Shown: positions 1 to 10,990 of the stretch, piece by piece
Layout: each line of letters starts with the position of its first letter
Position numbering within the stretch: position 1 is the stretch's first letter
From: Mycocentrospora acerina
Taxonomy: Eukaryota; Ascomycota; Dothideomycetes; Pleosporales
Length of the DNA stretch: 64,000 bases
Direction: 5' to 3'
Assembly: GCA_022701365.1 (NCBI GenBank)
Contig: JAKUHH010000229.1
Coordinates: 62,001-126,000 of the forward strand
Translations under genes and position numbers: made by a program
Notes under the pieces: model-generated
Seen by the model: only the letters and a program-made list of their open reading frames with translations
Database searches by the model: none
What the model was told of the DNA's origin: nothing

Positions 1-2
1 CT

Positions 3-584
3 AGTCTCGATACTTGGAGGGAACCAGACTGGTCGCCACAAGAAGAGGATACGGTGCCCTTGTCACCTACGGCCATCTCTCGCCGGCATAAGAGGGGCGG
101 ATCCGACATGTCACATTCTTCAGAAGGTCATCCTCACAGTCCTACTTTTGTTCGCCCAGGCTCTGAGCATAGTAGAACCATGATGCCAGCCCCACGTGTT
201 CCAAGAAAGATCAACACTGGCGCAGCCCAGGGACATCTGAACCTCATGATGGGTGAGTGGTCATCTCCAACCACTGCCAAATTCGAAAATCCCCACAAGT
301 CTAGCATAAGTTATCCTGGTCGCCATGCCAGTAGTAGTGTTGTGCCGCCAATCTCCAACGCCAGTAGCCAGCAGCCAACCTACTCGCGCAACGTGAGCTT
401 GGGCGCATCACAGCAGCAGAAGCCAGCACCTCAAGAAGAGCAAAAATCTCGACTAAGGAGAGCCATTAGCGGATGGATGCTCAAGAAAGAGCGCAAGGAC
501 GATTGGGGACACAGGCAAAGTGATGCAAGGGAGAGTGTTGCCATGCAACAGGTTAGCGGGGCTACCCCTGTGGCACGATATTAG
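3..584 (+). CDS. hypothetical protein, 3' end only
   Basis: The frame is open from base 3 and ends at a TAA at 582-584, giving 193 visible residues; the 5' part lies outside the window. The visible part is serine-, proline- and glutamine-rich and looks disordered, then becomes basic near the C-terminus (the motif LRRAISGWMLKKERK, about 40 residues from the end). I recognise no domain and assign no function. The RRAIS stretch resembles a basophilic kinase site, which is inference only. A GTGAGT at about 253 could be a splice donor, but the frame stays open past it, so no intron is needed. The upstream exons would be required to name the family. Confidence 0.6.
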   Translation, partial: SLDTWREPDWSPQEEDTVPLSPTAISRRHKRGGSDMSHSSEGHPHSPTFVRPGSEHSRTMMPAPRVPRKINTGAAQGHLNLMMGEWSSPTTAKFENPHKSSISYPGRHASSSVVPPISNASSQQPTYSRNVSLGASQQQKPAPQEEQKSRLRRAISGWMLKKERKDDWGHRQSDARESVAMQQVSGATPVARY

Positions 585-1957
585 CTTGCATTGCTTTGAC
601 TGTACTATGTTTTTTAATTTTTCCTTTTCCACATGTGGGCTAGTGGCTATAGGATGGCCATAACGACCCAATTCTCCTTTGAGCATAATCGGAGCGGAGC
701 ATATGCACGACACGGAATGCATCACGAAATAGATTGGATGATGATGCACACACCTCCGCAAAAAAAACGGTATTGGGCCCTGTCACTCGGTCGTATTGAT
801 CCCTACTTCAATATACCCTTTCGTATTGTTTTTGTACATTAGTTCTATTTTTTTTTGAACACCTGAACATCTACATTGTTGTAATTACACTCGCTATTTT
901 GTCTGCTCCTGGAAAAACATTCCCCGTTGGTGACATGTTCGTATTCGCACATGCTGCCCCCCTTTTTTGTCGTTTGTTCCTGTGTGTGTGTGTGTGTCGT
1001 CGGTAACGAAGAATCGAACTTCACATGCCGAGTCTCAGCCTTGCCTTGCCACCTTGTAGCACCCGAGGCCGTCTCATTTGCTGCAAAACACTTGTGATGA
1101 AAGAATAACGTTTGACGAAGAAGAAGAAGAATAACGTTTGATGATTGATCTTCACGGCGCTATTCTTTAGTCTTTTACTTGGTCTGCTGCTTGTTGCATA
1201 CATGGATGGGGGTAAGATGGTGGTTGCCTCTTCAATTTTGACGCTGCCTGCCTGTCCTGGGTAGTCTAGTCTAATCTAGTTTAGTCTAGACTAGTCCAGC
1301 TGTATACTTTACATGGATGAGACGGGGGTGTCACACCTTTGTGTCATTCTTTGTCTTTCTTGGTGGTGGTGGTGGTGGTGGTGGTCATACGTCGTTGGGA
1401 TTCTCTCTCTCATTTTGTTTATTGGTTTGTAATGACTAGACTGAATAAACTTTGTAAAGTTACTCTTCTCGTGGGTGGGAAGTGATTAATCGATATTCCA
1501 TGTTCTACCCTCTCACGGTTTTGGGTAGGTATGCTAATGTATCAATCTCCTTTTGAAAGAGCATCGATACTCGACTGCAAAAGTGTACGCTTTTATCGTC
1601 AATTTTTTTTCAAATTTTTTGGTCATGTCTTTTAGAAATGGGGAAAAAAGGGGGCGAGTGTTGTTTTGATCCCTCTTCTTTCACTTTGCTTTGATTCGTG
1701 TTTTACTTGCTCGCTCACTCGCTCACTCACTCACTCACTCACTCACTCACTCATGTGGTATTGTATCGCCTTTCACTGCACATCCCACCCTCCCATCTAA
1801 CACTCTACTTCGTCCACTCACAATCACCATTTCAAAGCATGTCTCTATCCATCAATCACTCCATCAATCTATCCATCCATTCCACACAGTCACTTCCTTT
1901 CCCTCCCATCACCACTACTACTACTACCAACAACAACAACAACAACCTCACCCCACA
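585..1957. other. intergenic spacer with simple repeats
   Basis: I see no convincing gene here. It holds a TG run near 983-997, a cluster of CTAG-containing words at about 1262-1300, a (GGT)n tract at about 1362-1384, T-rich tracts, and a (CTCA)n tract at 1713-1753 followed by pyrimidine-rich sequence. The last part is probably the promoter and 5' leader of the gene starting at 1958. Confidence 0.6.
1713..1753. repeat. (CTCA)n microsatellite
   Basis: About ten near-perfect copies of the tetranucleotide CTCA (one early GCTC variant), lying 205 bases upstream of the ATG at 1958. It is probably in the transcribed leader or core promoter of that gene. Confidence 0.9.
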
Positions 1958-3112
1958 ATGTGCAAAGTCACAGCCTTCAAATTCTCCTGCCACCACACGC
2001 TCCGCTACCGGTCCTCCTCCTGCGGCGGCACGCGTCATAAACCCGCCGCCACCACCACCACCACCCATACTGGGACGCGCAGAAAAGCCGCTTGTACCGC
2101 TGACGCATACCTCACGCGCGTTTGTGCGTACGTCTGTGGGGCCTGTCAGCAGAGAGCTTGGGAGTTGGTGTGGGAGGGGAAACGGGATAGGGCGTGGGAG
2201 TTTTTGCGTGGGGTGGGGGCGAGGGAGGGTGCGGTGTTGAAGGGGTTATTTGAGGAGAGGTGGGCAGCAGAGGAGTGGGAGATGAGGGGGGTGTTTGCGG
2301 GTGTGCGGAGGGGGCGTGTTGAGCGGGTGGAGGGCGGGGTGTGGGAGAAGGCTGGGTCGCCGCTGTCGCGGGAAGTGAGGGAGTGGGATGTTGGAGATGG
2401 AGGGGAAGGAGGGGAGGGTAAGAATTGGGTGTTTGGGGAGTATGTGTGTGAGTGGTGGGGAGCGAGTGTGGGTTCGTTGCAGCTGGTGGGTGATACGGAC
2501 TATACGTGTATGGTGGGTGGGGAGGGTGGAGATGGTGAATGGGGAGTAGAGAGTCCTAATGGAGAGTGTGTGGAGGGGAACGGAGAACATGAGGCGTTTG
2601 ATTTCGAGAAAGGGGAGTGGAAGTGGGATAGTGAAGGGGAGAAAGGACTGAAATCGACGGATATGGAAAGGAGTGAGGGATACGATGGTACATGGAACGA
2701 CGATGAGGGTATATTACACGACCTCACACCACGGGAACCCAATATTAATTCCATTTCCAATCCTATACCCTCATTTTCAGCACCACAATCCTCTTCTCGA
2801 CAAGGAATCGACATGTCAATCGAAGTCCTCACCCAGGCGTTCTGGAGTGCAGTCAATACCCCTTCACCTTTGTCACCTCCTCTTTCCACCACTTCGTCCC
2901 CTCGCCAAAAACTGCAACAACTACAACAACAACCACAAAAACCACAGACCCCCAAATCGCCTCGCTCGTGGCACGACAAGCAGCGGCAGTTGCTCCTCGG
3001 ACAAAAACACACGCTAGGGCTGACAAGATTCTACAGAGAGTGGCTGTTGTTGGCAAGGCGCGAGATGAGGGAGTTTGAGGGTATAGATGGACGGGAAATT
3101 GTAGATGCTTGA
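1958..3112 (+). CDS. unrecognised protein, G-rich coding strand
   Basis: A 384-residue open frame. I chose the ATG at 1958 (context CCCACAATG, protein start MCKVTAFKFSCHHTLRYR) because the in-frame sequence upstream translates a CTCA microsatellite. The N-terminus has spaced Cys and His residues (C2, C10, H11, H12 and later cysteines), a layout I associate with uncharacterised fungal proteins that begin MCK. A Thr run follows, then a Trp/Glu/Gly-rich middle with Trp every few residues, and a Gln/Pro/Ser-rich part before a helical C-terminus. The coding strand from about 2150 to 2690 is extremely G-rich and C-poor, unlike its neighbours. No intron is needed. I do not recognise a family or infer a function. 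Confidence 0.6.
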   Translation: MCKVTAFKFSCHHTLRYRSSSCGGTRHKPAATTTTTHTGTRRKAACTADAYLTRVCAYVCGACQQRAWELVWEGKRDRAWEFLRGVGAREGAVLKGLFEERWAAEEWEMRGVFAGVRRGRVERVEGGVWEKAGSPLSREVREWDVGDGGEGGEGKNWVFGEYVCEWWGASVGSLQLVGDTDYTCMVGGEGGDGEWGVESPNGECVEGNGEHEAFDFEKGEWKWDSEGEKGLKSTDMERSEGYDGTWNDDEGILHDLTPREPNINSISNPIPSFSAPQSSSRQGIDMSIEVLTQAFWSAVNTPSPLSPPLSTTSSPRQKLQQLQQQPQKPQTPKSPRSWHDKQRQLLLGQKHTLGLTRFYREWLLLARREMREFEGIDGREIVDA

Positions 3113-3319
3113 TTAAATCAACCGTCTTGTGTTGGGAGTAGAGTGCTCTGTAGATTCGAAAATGTAGAAATGTGTGGCCCGAGCATTCGAATGTAGAAAG
3201 GTGCTCTTTTGAAATGTTCAACGCTATCGTGGGATGTGACAACTCCCTTGGTATCATATGGATAAAAAAAGATAATATGAGAATGGCGAAAAACAGAAGT
3301 TGTCTGCTAGTTGAAGTGG

Positions 3320-4349
3320 TTAGTAGATGACCGTATCTTCTGTGGCTTCGACTATTTCCTCGCCCATCTCGTCCATGGCATCGGCGGCGGCCTCACGGCT
3401 TGGTGTACTGGCGGCCTGTGCATCTTCGTGTGCGTGGTCCTCCATTGGTGTATCATTTGTCGGTGGAAAGGCGTGGTGGTCCGTCATGTCTTGATCCCCT
3501 GTGGGTGCGCCGTTGTTGTTGGTAGCTCCGTTGGTAGTGACCGTGTGCTGCAGGGCATTTTCGTCATCTTTGCGTCCAGTAACAAAAGCCTTCGCGTCGT
3601 CTGTTTGTCCTTCTCGCCGCGTTTCCTCTTCCTGGCGGGCTTTGTATTCTTCGACTTCTCGGGCGATGGTCTCGTGGGCGCGGGCAACTTGGTCCTGGAT
3701 GCGAGCTTCTTCTTCAGGTGTGGTTTCCCAGGGCTTGTAGTACTGTTCCATGTGTGTCAGCCTCGTGCCCGTCTGTGTAGTGTGCTGCGTGGATGAACTG
3801 ACCAGTTGAGGCTCTGTCTCTGTCCGCAGGAAATGCGCTATGTCAATGAGATTTGCGTGCCGTGCCCGCATCTACAGAATGTCAGCTCTTGTATAACTGG
3901 ACATGGCATGACGGTGGCAGGCATACAGCTTCCCTCTCAAACCGGCCGTGTTCTCTCCATCGCTGGGCCTTGCGCTTGGCCGTGCGCTCCGCCTTTCTCT
4001 GCTGGTTCTCCTCTTCGTCCAGCCGGCGCTGGGCTAGCTGCCGCTTCTCGATCTCTGAACGGCGCTTCTGGGCGGCGCTCGAGGGGTTCTGGGAGAGGGC
4101 GCCGAGGACTGCGCCGAACAGTCTGCGCTCTCGTCCTCGTTCGCGGCGCACGGGGGCCTTGGCCTGCTTGGGAGAGGTGGTGCTCTCGGTGGGGGCGTCG
4201 AGATTGGCGAGGCGTGGGCGCTTGGAAGAGTCCGAGGATACCGAGGATTGGCGGCGTTTGTGGGAGACGAGCGGCGAGGCTGCGCGCGGAGGGGAAGGCT
4301 CGGGTTCGGGCTCGGGGATGACGACGGCGGAGGCAATGGGGCCGTCCAT
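3320..4349 (-). CDS. pinin/SDK/MemA-domain splicing-associated protein
   Basis: Predicted 304-residue protein in three exons: 4349-3927, 3871-3803 and 3742-3320, with introns of 55 and 60 nt (donors GTATGC and GTCAGT). Residues about 66-170 carry the pinin signature: a basic stretch, RRLFGAVLGALSQ, a long charged helix, then HANLIDIAHFLRTETEP completed across the second junction by QLYYKPWE. That continuity is what fixes the introns. The tail is acidic and low-complexity. Pinin proteins are nuclear factors linked to the exon-junction complex and spliceosome; a role in splicing is inferred from the family. The gene is divergent from RDS3, with 330 bases between the start codons. The start is the first ATG giving MDGPIASAVV; the frame upstream is open but unlike coding sequence. 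Confidence 0.88.
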
Positions 4350-4679
4350 GGTCGGTTGCAGCGCGCAGTCGAGTTTCGGTATGGAGGGGTGGTGAGGGGC
4401 CTCGGCGGCGGCGTGGGCAGAGCAAGCGTGACGCGTCGTGTGAGTCGGGTGAGTCGGTCGAGGGAGCTTGTCGACGGCGGATAGCTTTGGCACGGGGCAG
4501 CGGTTCAGCCGAGATTCTGCCATCGGAAGTCCGCAGCTCTCAACTTTCCCTCGCCCATACCAAGCACCACTCCGCCTCTCCACACAACTGCGCATACACC
4601 CGCCTCACCCGAACCCACCACACAACCTTTGATCACTCAGCCTCTTCTCTACGCATACACCCACACCCCCACAGCAGCC

Positions 4680-5055
4680 ATGTCTCGCCATCATCCGTAC
4701 GTCTCTCTTCCCCCCTCCAGCTCCTACCTACTAACACGCCCCCAGCGATCTCGTCATGTGCCGCAAGCAAGCCGGCATCTCCATCGGCCGCCTCTGCGAC
4801 AAGTGCGACGGCAAATGCCCCGTGTGCGATTCGTACGTGCGACCTACGACCCTGGCGCGCATCTGCGACGAGTGCTCCTTTGGCAACTACCAAAACAAGT
4901 GCGTCGTGTGCGGCGGCGAGGGCATTTCTGACGCCTTCTACTGCTTCGAGTGCACGCGCCTCGAAAAGGACCGCGATGGGTGTCCCAAGATTATCAATCT
5001 GGGCAGTTCACGGACGGATCTGTTTTACCAGAAAAAGAATTTTCGGAATCATTGA
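4680..5055 (+). CDS. RDS3: SF3b subunit RDS3/PHF5A
   Basis: Predicted 108-residue protein. Exon 1 is only 17 bases (4680-4696, encoding MSRHH and two bases of a proline codon), followed by a 49-nt intron (GTACGT...CCCAG) and exon 2 at 4746-5055. The product reads MSRHHPDLVMCRKQ and continues with the tightly conserved CxxC-rich, PHD-like zinc knot of PHF5A: GRLCDKCDGKCPVCDSY, RICDECSFGNY and KDRDGCPKIINLGS. In yeast and humans this small protein is a core part of the U2 snRNP SF3b complex and contacts the branch-site helix. Length matches the family (about 105-110). The C-terminus (NFRNH) is shorter in basic residues than the human tail. A tandem decamer repeat begins about 20 bases after the stop. 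Confidence 0.97.
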
Positions 5056-5076
5056 GACGCTGAGGTGGATTGTGGT

Positions 5077-5121
5077 GGGTTGAGTTGGGTTGAGTTGGGT
5101 TGAGTTGGGTTGGGTTAGACT
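5077..5121. repeat. tandem TTGAGTTGGG decamer repeat
   Basis: About four copies of the 10-base unit TTGAGTTGGG lie just 3' of RDS3, ending in GGGTTGGGTTAGACT. That same 15-mer occurs again in the 3' flank of the dehydrogenase gene (11119-11133) and in its repeat copy (11639-11653). It may be part of a 3'UTR or terminator region; no function is shown. Confidence 0.8.
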
Positions 5122-5446
5122 TGGAGGGTGGTTGGAGGTTCTGCGTGGCGACTGCGTGGAGGATATGACAAGGAGAATGGTTCAGAGGTGCATCTAGCAA
5201 GGCGTTTGGGAGTCGTTTATCGGACAGACAGACAACATGATTGGGAAAAAACACGGCGTGCGATTCTGCGATACCTACACGAGTCTTGAATGGTAGTTTT
5301 GCTGACTGTATTCAAGTCCATCACTTGCGTTTGCGTTCCATATGAGAGAGCGTGTACTTTGTAAAAAAAAATAACACTTTTACACAAATCTACAAAGTAC
5401 AGATAACCAAACACGTTTCCACCCCTTTCAACTACCTACAAACTAC

Positions 5447-6914
5447 TTACAAACTACTCTTCTTTTTCCCCGCCAACCCTTCCTTCTCCAGCCACGCCCC
5501 CACAAGATTGTTAACATCCTCGGGCTTCTGTACCAACGCCCAATGCGACGACGCCACCTCTCCCCTCGTCAGCCGCGGCACCAGCGCCTCCATATTACGC
5601 GACATTTCCGGTTTGAGCACAAAGTCAAACGTTGCCTGGATAAAGAGCGTGGGCTGCGAAATAATCTTCTTGTCAAGGAGCGACTGGTCTTCCTCCCAGT
5701 TTGTGCGGCGCTGGCGGTACCAGTTCACTGTTGGAAAGAGAGTGGGGTTAGTCTGGAGTATCAAGCAAGAGAGGGGAGAGGGAACTAGAAAAAAAAAGGG
5801 GGGGGGGGGGGACAAACACGTAGGATGGATACCGTGGCGCGAGAACTGTTTGACGTAGAAGTCGAGGACCTGCTTCCCATCAGCCATCGATTATGACAAC
5901 ACCACCAACACCAACACCAACACCAACATACCTCGCCGTTCAAAATCTTGCTCTCCCCCATCTTTGGTAAATCCTCCGCCACAACCCCCTTCTCGGGAAT
6001 AAATGCCTGCTCTCCCGCAGGTCCCTTTGCGCCATACATACCCCGGAGGAACTGGCTTATCGACGCCTCATCCTTGACGCTCTTCTCCACCTCTCCCGAT
6101 GCAAGGTGCAATTGGTATGCGAATTGCGGCAGTGGGCCCTTGACCAGTGCTTCGGTGGAGTAGTACTCTTTATGTGGGGCTGTGTACGGCGTGCACACGG
6201 AGAAGATGTGCGTGACGAGGGAGGGGTAGTACGCGGCGGCGCGCCAGATGACGAAACCTCCCCTGTGAGGCAAAGGGACGTTAGTTAATGCTGTGGGGTG
6301 GAGTAGAGTGGGGAAGCAAAAGGAAAGAGATTTACCAGTCGTGGCCTCCGAGAATGATGCGCGGGGCGTTTACTTCTTTGGCGAGCGCGGCGATGTCATC
6401 AGACGCGCGTTTGAGGCCGTAGAGGTTTATAGGGTTAGGAGGGACTTGTGGGGCGTCCTTTTGAAAAAGTTAACTTGTTGGGTTGGTTTTTTTTTTGGTG
6501 GAGAGACATACTGTGCCTCCGTAGCCCATCATGTCAGGCGCTACGACGCGGAAGCCCAGGTCGACGAGAAAGGGGATTTGGTACCGCCAGCCCATTGACA
6601 GATCGGGCCATCCGTGGATCTGTTATTATTAGCTACCCATAGATATATTTTTTTATCAAACTCTTCAATCTTTAAGCATCAACACTGTTGTGCATATCAT
6701 TGCAAATCACGTGTGTGTGTGTTTCCTTGCTCTTTCACATCTACTTCCACTTCGAGTGAAGACAAAATTGGCGTCCACGTACCAGAAACACGGTATCCCT
6801 CCACTCCCCAGACTTTGGTACAGCATACAGATAATGGTACGTGAGCCCATTCAGCACTGCAGTTTTGCTCTGCACACGGGAGTCGTTCCCTGGGTGAATT
6901 GGTTCAACAGACAT
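5447..6914 (-). CDS. soluble epoxide hydrolase (alpha/beta hydrolase)
   Basis: Six exons give a 336-residue protein: 6914-6783, 6619-6512, 6457-6336, 6262-5932, 5869-5833 and 5727-5447. The joins restore the family motifs: VFL plus IHGWPD (oxyanion HGxP), GGHDW plus GG with nucleophile Asp about 120, NWYRQRR in the cap, acid Asp about 278 in ATFDFVL, and His about 305 in SSHWALVQKPEDV. These are the motifs and length of fungal soluble epoxide hydrolases, which open epoxides to diols through an ester intermediate. The 37-base fifth exon is the least certain part: its acceptor could be 3 bases earlier, and the residues between FSRH and NWYR are fewer than I would expect. The following intron contains 14 consecutive Gs (plus strand). 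The substrate is unknown. Confidence 0.85.
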
Positions 6915-9595
6915 TATTATTTTGGTCAAACTAGAGCAATCAGAATCAGGATCAATGTCCGCGATGAAGAGTTGAGTCGGAACAGTGTAAATGTCAAGGT
7001 GATGGAGAGATGGCGGTGTCGAGTCGTTGTTCACGATGGATAGCTAAGCTACCTTGAAGTGAGCTGTGCTGGAGATCCCCCATCCCCACTGCCGAGGCTC
7101 GCGTGATGAGGGGTCCATGATGAGCAATCGTTAGAAGAGTGAAAGTCGTGCAGTCATGTTTTCGGTGATTATGTGTTCATTACTGATCAGTGACTACAGT
7201 TACCGCAGCGAGTGTCGTAGGATGTAGATTACCGTTGGAGTTGATGTCGACCTCGACTGTGCATGCCTTACACCTACGTCATGCAGAGTAGGCGTTGCGC
7301 AATTAGTTCACAAATGAGCAAAGACCGTTGCCGACGACTGGCCAACATTCGGCCAAAACTTTTTTGAATGGAAAAACAATTGCTGATCTGTCCTCAGTTG
7401 TGCACGAGGACAAATGTAACGAGATGATCACGACGTTCGACTTGATGCGGAAGTTCGTCTCCGGTACTCTATTCGGATCGGATGGGGTACCTTGCCATCA
7501 CAGACCGCCTCCAATGGGGTTGCAATACCTAGCTTATTGCGCGGCATCTGGATGTCTTTGTGTCGGGAGATCAGAAACTCACCGCTGCAGCTGTACTCAA
7601 AGTTGAGTCTGCCAATTGAGTAATGGGCCCGGAGCTGCTGTGAGTGTTTGCTGGGCGATGAGTCTCGAGTCCAAGATACAAGGAACTGACCGCCCGCGGC
7701 TCATACATTGACAAGTACCGGCGTACAAGGCCGTCGTATTCACACGGCAAGGACATGGTTCTAATGTACGCACATGGCTACCCACTCACAGGATTCTGCA
7801 TAATGTTGATCTAGGCATGCACATGTATAGTGAGCACGTTGATGCTGCAGAATCAACATGCACACGAGCAAATCGTGCCTTATCAAACACACCTGCAGCA
7901 AACCTGCAAATATTTTGTTTTTTTTCAACGTCGACTGTGCCTTGAGTAGAAGGGATAAACGGTGTTGCCGTAGACCAATTTCAACGGCGTACTCGGAACC
8001 ACAGCGTGCTCTTCCGTGCATCCCCACTCCTCCATCCTGCTTCTGTCGTCCTGCCTGCTCCTGTACCGTGCCATGTACTTGGTGACAATTTCTTTGCATT
8101 AGCGAATGAGCAGCTGAGTCCCGCAATTAGGATGGTTGATTGGTAGACAAGCGACAGCTTACCAACGGCATTTGTTCCCTGTCTCCATCTTGGCTTTCTT
8201 CGCGGGTAGCTGTGTGCTTTCCACGCGAGACCCTTTGATCGGTATCTTCTCTTTCCATCATCATCATCATCACCGGCAGCACCTGGTACTTGCCCACATT
8301 TATCCGGTTGAAATGAGGCATGGCAAGTAATGTTGCCTTGGGCCATTGGAGCTCTTACCATCTACACATGTCAACTGCCATGTTTCTTGTTGCATGGGTA
8401 CGCCTCGGCCGCAGCTAATGTCCCTGACCCAGTCGTCTATCGTAACTGCAACAGCTCCGATACGCACGGCATTGCACGTTATCGTCCCGCCATCATGGTC
8501 GGGCTTGTAGTGTTTCGTCGACGCACTGTGGTATTGGTAGTCATACTGTGCTGCAGACGCAAGACCGACATTGAGCCAAAGGGCGCATCGCCGCATTCTC
8601 ACCATACTTCTTGATTCTTCCAATCATTCTGGAGGATCTCGCTAGGGCGCCGCGCCACGGATCCGTTAGCCAGCTCTACCAGGCGAAGATGTCATCTAAA
8701 TACGAGTCATTGCTTGGAGACGTGTGCAAATGCTACCGTAAGATTGGACAGTGCTTGGAATCGCTCAAACACGGCAGCTACATTCAAAGCCGTTTAGGTA
8801 CATTGAATACTCATGTGCTGGAATTTTCCGTCCAGATGTATGTCACGGATAATTCAAGTTGAATGATATAGGCAACTTACAACCGAGAAGAGCAAAGATG
8901 TACTAGTCTGGTACAAAGTAGTCTGGTATCAGGCTGATGTGCCCACGAATAATGGGTTCACAGTAGCAATGGCAACCAGCAGATTGCAGAGGTCCGACGC
9001 GCCTTTTGAATGCATTGGCTCCACTGCAGCGCAGGACCACCTTATCGCCGTTCCACGGCCTTGATGCACTTCTAACAGACGGCATCTGTAGACCGCCTCC
9101 TCTTCAGACAGCATGTTATGACACCCGTCTTACACACCACAATGCCCGCCTGCAAATCTCGGAGCTCCAAGGCCATGAATCCGGCGGAATAATGCTGCCG
9201 CAGTACTCAAGCCCAATTGCAGGAGTTCACACTGGGATCCACTCTGAATTCTAGCTCATTTTCATATGCACATCGTAACGGAATGAAGAAAAGCCTACAC
9301 AAAGCCACCTATCCCAAGCAGCCGAGCTCGTGCATCCCTATCTATGCTCATTGTGCGAGAACGATCCGCGGCAGAAGATGACGCGGAACCCTTGGGTAAT
9401 TGCTGCGATCCCATCATCTTGCTGATGCACGAACGACGGTGAAGCACGCCCAGCTTGTCCCATACCAATGCTGGTCAATGACAGTCTTTCAACATGTATA
9501 TTAGCTAGTCTCCACGCTGCCGTGGGGTGGAGTCAAGTAGCCATCTTCCAGTTTTCTCTTCAACCCATCTTCTCATACCCCAACTTTCTCTCGTA
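6915..9595. other. gene-poor spacer, 2.7 kb
   Basis: Only short open frames without recognisable motifs occur on either strand. I see no terminal inverted repeats, no transposase or reverse-transcriptase motif, and no tRNA-like structure. The start of the dehydrogenase gene at 9596 is preceded by a pyrimidine-rich leader. It could be a decayed insertion or simply long regulatory DNA. Confidence 0.5.
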
Positions 9596-10990
9596 ATGGC
9601 TCCCTCCGCTTTAGCAGACATCTATCCAATCCCGACAAGGCACTATAATAAGTCGTCGACGATTGTAGCGTCTGTATTACATGGGCCAAGAGATTTGCGG
9701 CTCGTAAGCCTCCCGTCGCGCTCCACATCCCACACTACCCACTCTCGTGGGGGTATCTATGAGTTGGGCATCTTGGGACAACCAATGCTGATTGCCTAAA
9801 TAGGAAACTCGTTCTCTCTCAGACCCTGGGCCCCACGAACTCCAAATCGCTATCAAAGCTACTGGTGTCTGCGGGAGCGATGTTTCCTACTACACCAAAT
9901 TCCGCAACGGCGATCTGCAAGCCGTGCAGCCGCTGTCGCTAGGCCACGAGTCGGCCGGCATTGTGGTAGCAGTCGGTGAGAGTGTTTCTGGCTTCCAGGT
10001 CGGTGAGCGTGTGGCTCTGGAGGTGGGCGTGCCTTGCGACAACTGCAGGTCATGTCAACGCGGACGCTACAACCTCTGCCCTGGCATGAGGTTTCGCAGT
10101 AGCGCAAAGTCTGTGCCTCACTTCCAGGGGACACTCCAGGAACGAATCAATCACCCTGCCAAATGGTGCCACAAGTATGTCTTGCATGACCCGTTGAAGG
10201 AACCGAGCCCAGCTGACGGACCTTATCCAGACTCCCGTCACATGTCTCCATGGAGTCTGCTGCGCTCTTGGAGCCGCTTTCCGTTGCTATTCATGCAACA
10301 CGGAGAGCTGGCATCGAGCAGGGTGACACTGCAATTGTCTTTGGTGCAGGCACCGTTGGCTTGTTGACTGCTGCTATGGCCAAGATGTCAGGCGCTACAA
10401 CCGTTGTGATTGCAGATGTCGATCATGGACGGATCAACTACGCTCTGGAAAACGGATTCGCACACAAAGGCTACATTGTGACACCGCAAAAATGTGCAAA
10501 TGAGACGGCCAAGAACCTTGCAGTTGCGAAAGAGCTGGCTGGAGATATCATGCAAATCGCCTCATTGGATGATGTCGACTTTGAGGGCGCGGATGTGACA
10601 TTTGACTGCACTGGCAAAGAGATTTGCATGCAAGCCGGTCTCTACGTGAGTTGTCTCTGGATCAAACTAGGCATTTCAGTATTCTAACCCAGCAAACAGG
10701 CAACAAGACCCGGCGGAAAGCTCGTGATGGTTGGAATGGGCACCCCCATCCAGACACTACCCATGTCGGCGTCACATCTCAAAGAAGTCGACATCATTGG
10801 TATCTTCCGCTATGCAAACACATATCCCATTGGCATCAAAATCATCTCCTCTGGTGTACTGCCCAATCTCGATAACATGATTACACATCGATTCCAGGGG
10901 CTGGCGGCTGCGAAGGAAGCTTTTGAAACTGCAGGCAAGACAATGGATAAAGACGGTAATTTGGTGTTGAAAGTGCTGATTGAGGGTTGA
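9596..10990 (+). CDS. zinc-dependent sorbitol/xylitol-type dehydrogenase
   Basis: Four exons, 9596-9703, 9804-10174, 10231-10645 and 10700-10990, encode 394 residues. The joins produce LRLETRSLSDPGPHEL and KLPSHVSMESAALLEPLSV, typical of polyol dehydrogenases. Catalytic zinc ligands are Cys59 (GVCGSD), His84 and Glu85 (GHESAG). The structural zinc cysteines are Cys114, 117, 120 and 128. A Rossmann fold follows (GAGTVGLL, then IADVD, whose acid suggests NAD rather than NADP), and the late motif FRYANTYP is typical of the sorbitol/xylitol/L-arabinitol dehydrogenase group. The protein would oxidise a polyol to a ketose in the pentose-catabolic or sorbitol pathway; the exact substrate cannot be told from sequence. 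Its last exon is repeated downstream beside an N. Confidence 0.9.
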
